Assembly: GCF_013003965.1 (NCBI RefSeq)
Contig: NZ_CP053069.1
Location: 1,395,419 to 1,459,418 of the forward strand
Source: Usitatibacter rugosus
GTDB taxonomy: Bacteria > Pseudomonadota > Gammaproteobacteria > Burkholderiales > Usitatibacteraceae
DNA: 64,000 nt
Direction: 5' to 3'
How positions within the stretch are numbered: position 1 is the first letter of the stretch; every line of letters begins with the position of its first letter. The position numbers were made by a program, and so were the translations under genes. The notes beneath the pieces are model-generated. The model saw nothing but the letters and a program-made list of their open reading frames with translations, made no database searches and was not told the DNA's origin. Of the stretch, positions 20,795 through 29,243 are shown one piece after another.

Positions 20795-23700
20795 ATGGCC
20801 GCCCCCCGCTTCGTCCACCTCCGCCTCCACAGCGAATACTCGATCGTCGATGGGATGGCGCGCGTGGATGCCGCGGTCGACGCGGCCGCGGCCGACGGCA
20901 TGCCCGCGCTCGCGATCACCGACCTGGGCAACCTCTTCGGCGCGGTGAAGTTCTTCCAGGCCGCCCGCGGCGTGGGTGTCCAGCCGCTGGTCGGCTGCGA
21001 CCTCTGGATCACCAACGAGCGCAGCCGCGACCACCCCTACCGCGCTGCCTTGCTCTGCCGCAACCGCGAGGGCTACCTCGCCCTGTGCGCGCTGCTCACG
21101 CGGGCGCACGTCGAGAACCACTGGCGCGGCCGCGCCGAGGTGCGCCGCGAGTGGCTGAAGGGCGTGCCGGGGCTGATCGTGCTCTCCGGAGCGCGCTCCG
21201 GCGACGTGGGCCAGGCGCTCGGCGCCAGCAACTTAGTCCAGGCGGAAGCGCTCGCCCGCGAATGGGCCGCGGATTTCCCCGGCGCCTTCTACCTCGAGGT
21301 CCAGCGCGCCGACCCGGAGCGTGACGAGCCCTACGTGCGAGCCGCCGTGGCGCTCGCGGGGCGCCTCGACATCCCGGTCGTCGCCACCCACCCGATCCAG
21401 TTCGTGAAGCGCGAGGACTACCGGGCCCACGAGGCGCGCGTGTGCATCGCGCAGGGCTACGTGCTGGGCGACCAGCGCCGTCCCCGCGAATTCCGCCCGT
21501 CGCAGTACTTCAAGACGCAGGACGAGATGGCGGAGCTCTTCGCCGACCTCCCCGAGGCACTCGCCAACACCATCGAGATCGCGCGGCGCTGCAGCTTCGA
21601 GTTCGAGCTGGGCAAGAGCCGCCTCCCGGACTTCCCCACGCCGAACGGCGAGTCGATCGAGGACTACCTGCGCAAGCGCTCGCAGGAGGGCCTCGCCATG
21701 CGCCTGGAGGCGCTGTACCCGGACGCGGCGGCCCGCGCGGAAGCCGCGCCGACGTACGCCGAGCGCCTCGAGTTCGAGCTGAAGACCATCATCCAGATGG
21801 GCTTCGCGGGCTACTTCCTCATCGTCGCGGATTTCATCAACTGGGCGCAGTCGCACGGCGTTCCCGTCGGTCCGGGCCGCGGCTCGGGCGCCGGTTCGCT
21901 GGTGGCCTACGTGCTGGGCATCACCGGCCTCGATCCGCTGCGCTACGAGCTGCTGTTCGAGCGCTTCCTCAATCCCGAGCGCGTGTCGATGCCCGACTTC
22001 GACATCGACTTCTGCCAGGACGGGCGCGACCGCGTCATCGACTACGTGAAGCAGAAGTACGGCGCCGAGTGCGTCTCGCAGATCGCGACCTTCGGCACGA
22101 TGGCGGCAAAAGCCGTCGTGCGCGACGTCGGCCGCGTGCTCGGCATGCCCTATGGCGAGGTCGACCGCATCGCGAAGCTCGTGCCCTTCGAGCTGGGCAT
22201 CACGCTCACCAAGGCGCTCGAGATGGAGCCGCAGCTGAAGGCCCTGGTGAAGGAGCAGGAAGGCGTGGCGGAGCTGATGGAGCTCGCCCTCTCGCTGGAA
22301 GGGCTCTCGCGCAACGTCGGCATGCACGCGGGCGGCGTGCTGATCGCGCCGGGCAAGCTGACCGACTTCACGCCGCTCTACAGCGCCGAGGGCTCCAACG
22401 CGCTCGTGAGCCAGTTCGACAAGGACGACGTCGAGAAGGCCGGGCTGGTGAAGTTCGACTTCCTCGGCCTCACCACGCTCACGATCATCGCCGAGGCGCA
22501 GCGCAACATCCGCTCCCTGGGCCAGCCGGACTTCGACGTGGAGAAGATCCCGCTCGACGATCCGCCGTCGTACAAGGTCTTCTCCTCCGGCAATACGGTC
22601 GCGATCTTCCAGTTCGAAAGCCGCGGCATGCGCGACCTCATCATGAAGGCGCGTCCCGACCGGCTGGAAGACCTCATCGCCTTGAACGCCCTCTACCGCC
22701 CGGGCCCGATGGACCTGATCCCCGAGTTCATCGAGAGGAAGCACGGCCGCCAGCGCTGGGAGTACCTCGATCCCCGGCTGAAGGAGATCCTCGAGCCCAC
22801 CTACGGCGTCATGACGTACCAGGAGCACGTGATGACGATCGCCCAGGTGATCGGCGGCTATACGCTCGGCAGCGCCGACCTGCTGCGGCGGGCGATGGGC
22901 AAGAAGAAGCCCGAGGAGATGGCGAAGCAGCGCGAGATCTTCATGAAGGGCTCGGGCGAGCGCGGCCTGCCCGCGGTGAAGGCGAACATCCTCTTCGACC
23001 AGATGGAGAAGTTCGCGGGCTACGGCTTCAACAAGTCGCACTCCGCGGCGTACGCGCTGGTCGCCTACCAGACCGCGTTCCTCAAGGCGCACCACGCGGC
23101 CGCGTTCATGGCCGCCAACTTGTCGGCGGTGATGACGGACACCGACAAGGTCCAGTCGATCTACGACGACGCGGGCAAGAATGGCCTCAAGGTGGCGCCC
23201 CCGGACATCAACTCGGGCAGCTATCGCTTCGTGCCGCTCGACGACAAGAACATCCGCTACGGCCTGGGCGCGGTGAAGGGAACGGGCGAGGGCGCGATCG
23301 AGAACGTCGTCGCCGCGCGCGCCGTGGGCGGGCCGTTCAAGGACCTCGCCGATTTCTGCCGGCGCGTCGACCGCCGCGTGGTGAACCGCCGCGCGATGGA
23401 GGCCCTCATCAAGGCCGGTGCCTTCGACTCCGTCGAGCCCAACCGCGCGAGCCTCGCCGCGTCGCTCGGCGCGGCGATCGATGTCGCGGAGAAAGGCGAG
23501 CAGTTCGCCAACCAGGTGAGCCTCTTCGGCGGCGGGGACGATGCCAGCCATTCGGCCTTCACGCTCGTGTCCATGCCGCCCTGGCCGGAGCGCGAGCGCC
23601 TGCTGAACGAGAAGCAGAGCCTCGGCTTCTATCTATCCGGCCACCCGTTCAACGCGTACCGCGACGAGCTGCGCCGCATCGCCTCCACGCCGCTCGCGAA

Positions 23701-24214
23701 GGTGATGCCCACCAACTACGGCGAGACGGTGATGCTGGCCGGCGTCATCTACGGCGTGCAGATGCGCAACACGCGCCGCGGCCGCATGGCGATCCTCACG
23801 CTGGACGACGCCACGGCGAAGGTCGAGGTGGTGGTGTTCGGCGAGCTCTTCCACGAGAAGCGCGCCATCATCCAGGAAGACCAGGTGATCGCGCTCGCGG
23901 GCAAGGTGCAGAACGACGAATTCTCCGGGGGGCTGCGCGTCACGGCCGAGAAGCTGATGGATCTCTCCGAGGTGCGCGCGGCGCATGCCAAGCTGCTGCG
24001 GCTCAACATGAACGGCCAGGCCGATTCGAACAAGCTGAGGCAGGTCCTCGCCCCGTACGCGGGCGGCGCCTGCGCGGTGGCGATCCGCTACCGCAATGCG
24101 CAGGGCGAGTGCGATATCCGCCTGCCCGATGCCTATCGCGTGAAGGTCTCCGAGCCGCTGCTCGCCTCGCTGAACGAGTGGCTGCGCGAGGAAAACGTCG
24201 AAGTCGTCTACTGA
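20795..24214 (+). CDS. dnaE: DNA polymerase III alpha subunit
   Basis: DnaE is the replicative polymerase. The 1139-residue protein has an N-terminal PHP domain (FVHLRLHSEYSIVDG, ITDLGNLFG), the palm with catalytic aspartates D401 and D403 in MPDFDIDFCQDGRDR, and a GPGRGSGAGSLVAYVLGI motif. The fingers, helix-hairpin-helix region and an OB domain (VMLAGVIYGVQMRNTRRGRM, near 980-1060) follow. Length and residue numbers match the E. coli type. I start at ATG 20795; TAGAAT at 20764-20769 may be its -10 box. Confidence 0.97.
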   Translation: MAAPRFVHLRLHSEYSIVDGMARVDAAVDAAAADGMPALAITDLGNLFGAVKFFQAARGVGVQPLVGCDLWITNERSRDHPYRAALLCRNREGYLALCALLTRAHVENHWRGRAEVRREWLKGVPGLIVLSGARSGDVGQALGASNLVQAEALAREWAADFPGAFYLEVQRADPERDEPYVRAAVALAGRLDIPVVATHPIQFVKREDYRAHEARVCIAQGYVLGDQRRPREFRPSQYFKTQDEMAELFADLPEALANTIEIARRCSFEFELGKSRLPDFPTPNGESIEDYLRKRSQEGLAMRLEALYPDAAARAEAAPTYAERLEFELKTIIQMGFAGYFLIVADFINWAQSHGVPVGPGRGSGAGSLVAYVLGITGLDPLRYELLFERFLNPERVSMPDFDIDFCQDGRDRVIDYVKQKYGAECVSQIATFGTMAAKAVVRDVGRVLGMPYGEVDRIAKLVPFELGITLTKALEMEPQLKALVKEQEGVAELMELALSLEGLSRNVGMHAGGVLIAPGKLTDFTPLYSAEGSNALVSQFDKDDVEKAGLVKFDFLGLTTLTIIAEAQRNIRSLGQPDFDVEKIPLDDPPSYKVFSSGNTVAIFQFESRGMRDLIMKARPDRLEDLIALNALYRPGPMDLIPEFIERKHGRQRWEYLDPRLKEILEPTYGVMTYQEHVMTIAQVIGGYTLGSADLLRRAMGKKKPEEMAKQREIFMKGSGERGLPAVKANILFDQMEKFAGYGFNKSHSAAYALVAYQTAFLKAHHAAAFMAANLSAVMTDTDKVQSIYDDAGKNGLKVAPPDINSGSYRFVPLDDKNIRYGLGAVKGTGEGAIENVVAARAVGGPFKDLADFCRRVDRRVVNRRAMEALIKAGAFDSVEPNRASLAASLGAAIDVAEKGEQFANQVSLFGGGDDASHSAFTLVSMPPWPERERLLNEKQSLGFYLSGHPFNAYRDELRRIASTPLAKVMPTNYGETVMLAGVIYGVQMRNTRRGRMAILTLDDATAKVEVVVFGELFHEKRAIIQEDQVIALAGKVQNDEFSGGLRVTAEKLMDLSEVRAAHAKLLRLNMNGQADSNKLRQVLAPYAGGACAVAIRYRNAQGECDIRLPDAYRVKVSEPLLASLNEWLREENVEVVY

Positions 24215-24229
24215 CCGGCGGGGCGGGCC

Positions 24230-24517
24230 TCAGTCCGACGGACGCGTCTCGAACGCGGCGTAGGTTCCCGAGTCTTCCATGATCTCCACGCGCGCGACGT
24301 TGGCCGCTTCCGGCCCGCGGTGCGCCCATCTCAGGAGCAGCTCCACGGCTTGCGTGGGCCCCTCGATGACGGCTTCCACGGTGCCGTCGCGGCGGTTGCG
24401 CACCCAGCCCCGAACCCCCAGGCGCTGCGCCTCCTGGCGCATCGTTTCGCGGTAGCCCACGCCCTGGACCCGGCCCCAAATCACCAGGTGGCGGCTGATC
24501 GTTCCCGGGGCGGCCAT
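24230..24517 (-). CDS. acyP: Acylphosphatase
   Basis: Acylphosphatase hydrolyses carboxyl-phosphate bonds in small acyl phosphates. The 95-residue protein carries the family motif WGRVQGVGYRETM with catalytic Arg23, and GWVRNRRDGTVEAVIEG with Asn41. Size and fold are standard. Its ATG overlaps the stop of the upstream RF-like gene by 1 nt, so the two are translationally coupled. Confidence 0.92.
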   Translation of the reverse strand: MAAPGTISRHLVIWGRVQGVGYRETMRQEAQRLGVRGWVRNRRDGTVEAVIEGPTQAVELLLRWAHRGPEAANVARVEIMEDSGTYAAFETRPSD

Positions 24518-24885
24518 CAGTCGTCGCTCACGCGGCCGCGGCCGCGCTTGGTCACGGCCCGCACCTTCTTCTCCGTGATGCGCCGCTCCTTCGCGGCGCG
24601 CGACGGCTTCGTCGCCACGCGCTTCTTCGGCACGTGGTTCAGGCGGTGGAGGGCCTCGACCAGCCTGTCGAAGGCGGTCTCTCGGTTGCGGAACTGCGAG
24701 CGCGTGTCTTGTGCCATCACGACGACTCCCGAAGGCGGGTGGGTGAGCCGGAGGGCCGACTCGGTCTTGTTCACGTGCTGCCCGCCGGGACCGCTCGCCC
24801 GGAAGACCTCGACGACGACCTCTCGCTCGAGCGTGGGGCGGTCGGTGGCGTAGGGCGGCGGGGCAAGAGGGGCTCTGCGGGGCAT
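24517..24885 (-). CDS. Peptide chain release factor-like GGQ protein
   Basis: The 122-residue product has the peptidyl-tRNA hydrolysis motif of class I release factors ([18 protein letters not shown], with GGQ at 34-36), then [21 protein letters not shown] and a basic tail ([20 protein letters not shown]). It lacks codon-recognition domains, so it is a stand-alone ribosome-rescue type factor. The sequence after GGQ is closer to mitochondrial MTRFR/C12orf65 and bacterial RF-like proteins than to classical ArfB, which has HVNKVSSAVHLRFD. A role in rescuing stalled ribosomes, beside SmpB/tmRNA, is inferred. Confidence 0.85.
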   Translation of the reverse strand: MPRRAPLAPPPYATDRPTLEREVVVEVFRASGPGGQHVNKTESALRLTHPPSGVVVMAQDTRSQFRNRETAFDRLVEALHRLNHVPKKRVATKPSRAAKERRITEKKVRAVTKRGRGRVSDD

Positions 24886-25047
24886 GGGGCGGGTTCGCTT
24901 ACGGTCGTAATGTACGCGACCGCGAATCTGTGTGGCGTTTCACTTCGGCTTGCGGGGAGGGGGAACACAGTGGGCTCGTGATGAAAAACAACGACGATTT
25001 CCCGCATCTCTCGCTCGGCTGAAACTCTCCGGCCCGCGAAAGCCCCC

Positions 25048-25070
25048 AGCCCGCCTCCGGCGGGCTTTTT
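25048..25070 (+). terminator. Terminator-like hairpin pointing opposite to metG
   Basis: AGCCCGCC (25048-25055), loop TCC and GGCGGGCT (25059-25066) are followed by T to 25070. The T-run is on the plus strand, yet metG reads on the minus strand and ends inside this run (TAA at 25071-25069). For the minus strand the hairpin follows the stop but lacks a U-tract. It would stop a plus-strand transcript for which I see no gene. Confidence 0.6.
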
Positions 25071-27222
25071 ATTTGATGCGCATTCCAGGCGCGGCACCGG
25101 AGTCGGGAGCGAGCAGGTAGATCGAGCCGCCGTCGCCCGCGGCGAGCACCATGCCCTGCGATTCGCCGAAGCGCATCTTGCGCGGGGCCAGGTTGGCGAC
25201 CATGACGGTGAGGCGTCCCACGAGCTCCTTGGGCGTATAGGCCGAGCGGATGCCCGCGAACACCGTTCGCTGCTCGATGCCGATGTCGAGGGTGAGCTTG
25301 AGGAGCTTGTCGGCATCCGCGACCAGCTCCGCGTCGACGATGCGGGCAATGCGGAGGTCGATGCGGCCGAAGTCGTCGATGGAGATCGTCTCGCCCACCG
25401 GCAGGATCACGGGAGGCTTGGGCGGCTCGACCGGCTCCAGCTTGAACTCGGGCGCGTCGCTCGCGGCGGCCGCGCCCGGCGCGGCGGCCTTGCCCGGCTC
25501 CGGTTTCGTTTCCGGGGGCTCCAGCAGCTGCTCGATCTGCTTGGGGTCGATGCGCGACACCAGGTGCTTGTACGGCTGCACGACGTGCCCGGGCTTCAAC
25601 GGCGTGGCGACGTCCTCCCAGGTGTAGGGCTTCGCGCTTCCAAGGAATGCCTCGACATCCTCCGCGACCTTCGGCAGCACCGGCTTCAGGTAGATCGTGA
25701 GGATGCGGAAGAGCTCGAGGTAGAGCGTGCAGAACCATTGCAGCGCTCCGTCCTGGCCCGCCTCCTTGGCGATCTCCCACGGCTTCTGCTCGTCGACGTA
25801 CTGGTTCACGCGGTCGGCGAGGAACATGATCTGGCGGATCGCCTTGCCGAACTCGCGCGACTCGTAGTCCGCGGCGATCGCGTCGGCGAAGCTGCGCACC
25901 TCGAAGAGGATCTGCGGCGCCTGGTCGTCGTCGGCCGCCGGGGGCGCCACGGCGCCGCGCATCTTGTGCTTCAGCTCCCGGCCGGCGGAAAGCGGCTCCT
26001 CGGAGAGCTTGCCGTTGAAGCGCTTGGAGATGAAGCCCACGGCGCGGCTGGCGATGTTCACGTACTTGCCGACCAGGTCCGAGTTCACCCGCGCGAGGAA
26101 GTCCTCGGGGTTGAAGTCCAGGTCCTCGACGCGATCGTTCAGCTTGGCGGCGAGGTAGTAGCGGACCCACTCGGGGTTCAGGCCCAGGTCCAGGTACTTC
26201 TGCGGGCTCACCGTGACGCCGCGCGACTTCGACATCTTCTCGCCCGAGAGCTGCAGGAAGCCGTGGACGTAGACGAAGTCGGGGATCTTGCGGCCGGCGA
26301 ACTGCAGCACCGCGGGCCAGAAGAGCGTGTGGAAGTAGATGATGTCCTTGCCGATGAAGTGGATCTGCTCCAGCTTCGGGTCGGCCAGGTACTTGTCGAA
26401 GTCCTGCCCCTTCTTGTCGAGGAAGCTCTTCAGCGACGCGAGATAGCCGATGGGCGCGTCCAGCCAGACGTAGAAGTACTTGCCCTTGGCCCCGGGGATC
26501 TCGAAGCCGAAGTAGGGCGCGTCGCGGGTGATGTCCCAGTCGTTCAGGCCCCCGTCCAGCCACTCGAGGACCTTGTTCGACACCTCGGGCTGGAGCTTGC
26601 CGTCCTGCGTCCAGCCGCGCAGGAACTCCACGCAGCGTGGGTCGGAGAGCTTGAAGAAGAAGTGCTCGGACTTCTTCAGCACCGGCTTGGCGCCGGTCAG
26701 CACCGAGTAGGGGTTCTTCAGGTCCGTGGGCGCGTAGACCGCGCCGCAGTTCTCGCAGGAGTCCCCGTTCTGGTCCTTGGTGCCGCACTTGGGGCATTCG
26801 CCCTTGATGTAGCGGTCGGGCAGGAACATGCCCTTCACCGGGTCGAAGAACTGCTCGATCGTCTTCGTGTCGATGAAGCCGGCCTTCTTCAGGTCGAGGA
26901 AGATCGAGCGCGACAGGTCGCGGTTCTCGTCCGAGTGCGTCGTGTGGAAGTGGTCGAAGCTGATGCCGAAGCGCGTGAGGTCGCGCTTGTGGCCCTCGGC
27001 CACGCGGGCGATCAGTTCCTCGGGCGTGACGCCCTCGGCCTCGGCCTTGAGCATGATCGGAGCGCCGTGCGCGTCGTCGGCGCAGACGAAGTTCACCTTG
27101 TGACCCTGCAGCCGCTGGTAGCGGACCCAGATGTCGGCCTGCACGTACTCCATGAAGTGGCCGATGTGGAGAGGGCCGTTCGCGTACGGGAGTGCGGTGG
27201 TGACGAAGAGCTTGCGGGGCAT
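25069..27222 (-). CDS. metG: Methionyl-tRNA synthetase
   Basis: MetG charges tRNA-Met. The 717-residue protein has the class I motifs ([19 protein letters not shown] near the N-terminus; EKMSKSRGV near 325), a zinc-binding insert with CPKC and CENC, the anticodon-binding helical domain, and a C-terminal Trbp111-type tRNA-binding domain ([19 protein letters not shown]). I choose ATG 27222. An in-frame ATG at 27252 adds [10 protein letters not shown] but lies within a possible minus-strand -10 box (TATGAT). Neither start has a good Shine-Dalgarno sequence. It is divergent from apbC. Confidence 0.95.
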   Translation of the reverse strand: MPRKLFVTTALPYANGPLHIGHFMEYVQADIWVRYQRLQGHKVNFVCADDAHGAPIMLKAEAEGVTPEELIARVAEGHKRDLTRFGISFDHFHTTHSDENRDLSRSIFLDLKKAGFIDTKTIEQFFDPVKGMFLPDRYIKGECPKCGTKDQNGDSCENCGAVYAPTDLKNPYSVLTGAKPVLKKSEHFFFKLSDPRCVEFLRGWTQDGKLQPEVSNKVLEWLDGGLNDWDITRDAPYFGFEIPGAKGKYFYVWLDAPIGYLASLKSFLDKKGQDFDKYLADPKLEQIHFIGKDIIYFHTLFWPAVLQFAGRKIPDFVYVHGFLQLSGEKMSKSRGVTVSPQKYLDLGLNPEWVRYYLAAKLNDRVEDLDFNPEDFLARVNSDLVGKYVNIASRAVGFISKRFNGKLSEEPLSAGRELKHKMRGAVAPPAADDDQAPQILFEVRSFADAIAADYESREFGKAIRQIMFLADRVNQYVDEQKPWEIAKEAGQDGALQWFCTLYLELFRILTIYLKPVLPKVAEDVEAFLGSAKPYTWEDVATPLKPGHVVQPYKHLVSRIDPKQIEQLLEPPETKPEPGKAAAPGAAAASDAPEFKLEPVEPPKPPVILPVGETISIDDFGRIDLRIARIVDAELVADADKLLKLTLDIGIEQRTVFAGIRSAYTPKELVGRLTVMVANLAPRKMRFGESQGMVLAAGDGGSIYLLAPDSGAAPGMRIK

Positions 27223-27306
27223 TGAGGAGGCGGCCGGGGACAGCGCGATCATAGCAAATTGCTTTAGAATTGCGACCTTGCAACGCCATCCCCGCTCCAA
27301 TCCCCC

Positions 27307-28395
27307 ATGCCGGTTTCCGAAAAAGACGTCCTCGAAGCGCTGTCCGAGCTGATCGACCCGGTCACGGATCGAAACTATGTCGAGTCGAAGAGCGCCCGCA
27401 ACGTGAAGGTGGACGGCGAGCGCGTGACCGTGGACGTCGTCCTCGGCTATCCGGCGCGCGGCGTCCTGGAGACGGTGCGCACGCAGGTGGTCGATCGCCT
27501 GAAGAAGCTTCCGGGCATCGCGCAGGCGAGCGCCAACGTGGTCTCGAAGATCGTGCCCCACACCGTCCAGCGCGGCGTGAAGCTGGTGCCGGGCATCAAG
27601 AACATCATCGCCATCGCCTCGGGCAAGGGCGGCGTCGGCAAGAGCACGACCGCGGTGAACCTGGCGCTGGCGCTCGCCGCCGAAGGCGCCTCGGTGGGCA
27701 TGCTCGACGCGGACATCTACGGCCCGTCCCAGCCGCTCATGCTCGGCATCACCGGACGGCCGACGTCGAAGGACGGCAAGTCGATGGAGCCGATGGAAGG
27801 CCACGGCATCCAGGCGATGAGCGTGGGCTTCCTGATCGATTCGGACACGCCCATGGTCTGGCGCGGCCCGATGGTCACGCAGGCCCTGGAGCAGCTCCTC
27901 ACCGAGACCAAGTGGCGCGACCTCGACTACCTCGTGGTCGACCTCCCGCCCGGCACCGGCGACATCCAGCTCACCCTCGCCCAGAAGGTGCCGGTGACCG
28001 GCGCCGTGATCGTCACCACGCCCCAGGACATCGCGCTCATTGATGCCCGGAAGGGCTTGAAGATGTTCGAGAAGGTGAACATCCCCATCCTCGGCATCGT
28101 CGAGAACATGGCGGTGCACATCTGCTCCAACTGCGGCCACGCCGAGCACATCTTCGGCGCCGGCGGCGGAGCGGCGATGAGCAAGGACTACGGCGTCGAG
28201 CTCCTCGGGAGCCTTCCGCTGGACATCCGCATCCGCGAGCAGGCCGACGCGGGCAAGCCCACCGTCGTCGCGGACCCGGACGGCGCGGTCGCCCAGGTCT
28301 ACCGCCAGATCGCGCGCAAGATCGCCGCGCGCATCGCGAAGCAGGGGGAGGATCGCACCAGCCTCTTCCCGAAGATCGTCATCCAGAACTCCTAA
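27307..28395 (+). CDS. apbC: Iron-sulfur carrier protein ApbC (Mrp/NBP35 family)
   Basis: This P-loop ATPase carries and delivers Fe-S clusters. The 362-residue protein has an N-terminal DUF59/MIP18 domain (about 1-85) and a deviant Walker [20 protein letters not shown] near 103. Also present are [16 protein letters not shown] and the cluster-binding [12 protein letters not shown] (CxxC) near 280. Length fits the family. TAGAAT at 27265-27270 may be its -10 box. It is divergent from metG. Confidence 0.93.
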   Translation: MPVSEKDVLEALSELIDPVTDRNYVESKSARNVKVDGERVTVDVVLGYPARGVLETVRTQVVDRLKKLPGIAQASANVVSKIVPHTVQRGVKLVPGIKNIIAIASGKGGVGKSTTAVNLALALAAEGASVGMLDADIYGPSQPLMLGITGRPTSKDGKSMEPMEGHGIQAMSVGFLIDSDTPMVWRGPMVTQALEQLLTETKWRDLDYLVVDLPPGTGDIQLTLAQKVPVTGAVIVTTPQDIALIDARKGLKMFEKVNIPILGIVENMAVHICSNCGHAEHIFGAGGGAAMSKDYGVELLGSLPLDIRIREQADAGKPTVVADPDGAVAQVYRQIARKIAARIAKQGEDRTSLFPKIVIQNS

Positions 28396-28400
28396 CCCCG

Positions 28401-28423
28401 TGATTCCCGCGCAGGCGGGGACC
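28401..28423. repeat. REP-like short hairpin repeat
   Basis: TTCCCGC-GCAG-GCGGGGA forms a short stem between apbC and dcd. Its sequence resembles the dispersed ATTCCCGCGnAnGCGGGAAT-type repeats of beta- and gammaproteobacteria, whose reverse strand reads PACAGIT or PACAGMT. Only one copy is visible in this window. Confidence 0.55.
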
Positions 28424-28429
28424 CAGCCC

Positions 28430-28996
28430 ATGTCGATAAAAAGTGACAAGTGGATCCGCCGCATGGCGGAGGCCCACGGCATGATCGAGCCCTACGAGCC
28501 CGGCCAGGTGCGTGAGGTCGACGGCAAGCGCATCGTCTCCTACGGCACCTCGAGCTACGGCTACGACATCCGCGCCTCGACCGACTTCAAGATCTTCACC
28601 AACATCAACTCGACCATCGTCGACCCGAAGGCGTTCGACCCGAAGTCGTTCGTCGACTTCAGCGGGCCGGTGTGCATCATCCCGCCCAACTCCTTCGCGC
28701 TCGCCCGGACCGTCGAGTACTTCCGCATTCCGCGCAACGTGCTCACCGTCTGCCTCGGCAAGAGCACCTACGCCCGCTGCGGGATCATCGTGAACGTGAC
28801 GCCCTTCGAGCCCGAGTGGGAGGGCTACGTCACGCTGGAGTTTTCGAACACGACCCCGCTGCCGGCCAAGATCTACGCGAACGAAGGCGTGGCCCAGGTG
28901 ATCTTCTTTGAATCCGATGAGGTCTGCGAAACGTCGTATCGGGACCGGGGCGGGAAGTACCAGGGGCAGAAGGGCGTCACCCTCCCCAAGATGTGA
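28430..28996 (+). CDS. dcd: dCTP deaminase
   Basis: Dcd deaminates dCTP to dUTP for thymidylate synthesis. The 188-residue protein begins [19 protein letters not shown] and has the motifs [41 protein letters not shown] and [12 protein letters not shown], all diagnostic. I start at ATG 28430; the in-frame GTG at 28400 would read through the repeat and is rejected. It follows apbC by 34 bp. Confidence 0.95.
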   Translation: MSIKSDKWIRRMAEAHGMIEPYEPGQVREVDGKRIVSYGTSSYGYDIRASTDFKIFTNINSTIVDPKAFDPKSFVDFSGPVCIIPPNSFALARTVEYFRIPRNVLTVCLGKSTYARCGIIVNVTPFEPEWEGYVTLEFSNTTPLPAKIYANEGVAQVIFFESDEVCETSYRDRGGKYQGQKGVTLPKM

Positions 28997-29024
28997 CCGC
29001 CGTAACCCGTTTCTACAAAATTTT

Positions 29025-29055
29025 TTGACGCACCGCAGCGGATTTGCCCTATACT
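29025..29055 (+). promoter_or_regulatory. Predicted promoter of the ornithine decarboxylase leader
   Basis: TTGACG at 29025-29030 and TATACT at 29050-29055 are separated by 19 bp. Transcription would start near 29062 and leave a leader of about 180 nt before the decarboxylase ATG. Confidence 0.55.
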
Positions 29056-29078
29056 TCGCGCGTTTTTTGCTGATTTTT

Positions 29079-29092
29079 GTCCCTTAAGGGAC
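29079..29092. promoter_or_regulatory. Perfect palindrome at the start of the leader
   Basis: GTCCCTTAAGGGAC is a perfect 14-bp palindrome about 17 nt after the predicted transcription start. It is followed by the pyrimidine-rich TCTTTCTT. In RNA it could form a 5-bp hairpin with loop UUAA (a weak pause or attenuator); in DNA it could be an operator. Confidence 0.5.
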
Positions 29093-29143
29093 TCTTTCTT
29101 AACGGTTTTCACGACCCTTCACCGGGGAAGCAAGGAGGTCATC

Positions 29144-29167
29144 ATGACAAGGACCAGGAACTACTAG
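29144..29167 (+). CDS. Seven-codon leader peptide (MTRTRNY) upstream of ornithine decarboxylase
   Basis: ATG 29144 opens a seven-codon frame ending in TAG at 29165-29167. It is preceded by AAGGAGGTCATC, which matches the anti-Shine-Dalgarno end of 16S rRNA at almost every base, with AAGGAGG at 29132-29138. Two of the seven codons are AGG (Arg). The decarboxylase ATG downstream has only a weak ribosome-binding sequence by comparison. This suggests a translated leader that senses arginine, ornithine or polyamine status, by analogy with E. coli SpeFL. A hairpin follows at 29179-29198. Confidence 0.6.
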   Translation: MTRTRNY

Positions 29168-29178
29168 AGGCGGCAAGC

Positions 29179-29198
29179 CGTCGGCTCGTATGCCGGCG
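29179..29198 (+). promoter_or_regulatory. Hairpin after the leader peptide
   Basis: CGTCGGC and GCCGGCG pair (with one G-U) around loop TCGTAT, 12 nt after the leader stop codon. An overlapping small pairing (CGGC-AA-GCCG at 29171-29180) competes with it, so a ribosome near the leader stop could change which one forms. Confidence 0.4.
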
Positions 29199-29243
29199 CG
29201 CGCAACGCTTCAGTACGTTCTCCATTTGTCATGAAAGACCTCG

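Noticed and set aside
21233-23551. 770-codon minus-strand frame opposite dnaE
   Set aside because: Shadow of a highly conserved gene; composition is biased to His, Arg, Glu and Ala with no recognisable motif.
24932-25120. Small plus-strand frame between the RF-like gene and metG
   Set aside because: No ribosome-binding site, overlaps the metG 3' end and the hairpin at 25048, and the sequence resembles no protein.
28400-28996. Extended dcd start at 28400
   Set aside because: The additional residues are translated from the REP-like hairpin and are not part of the Dcd family.
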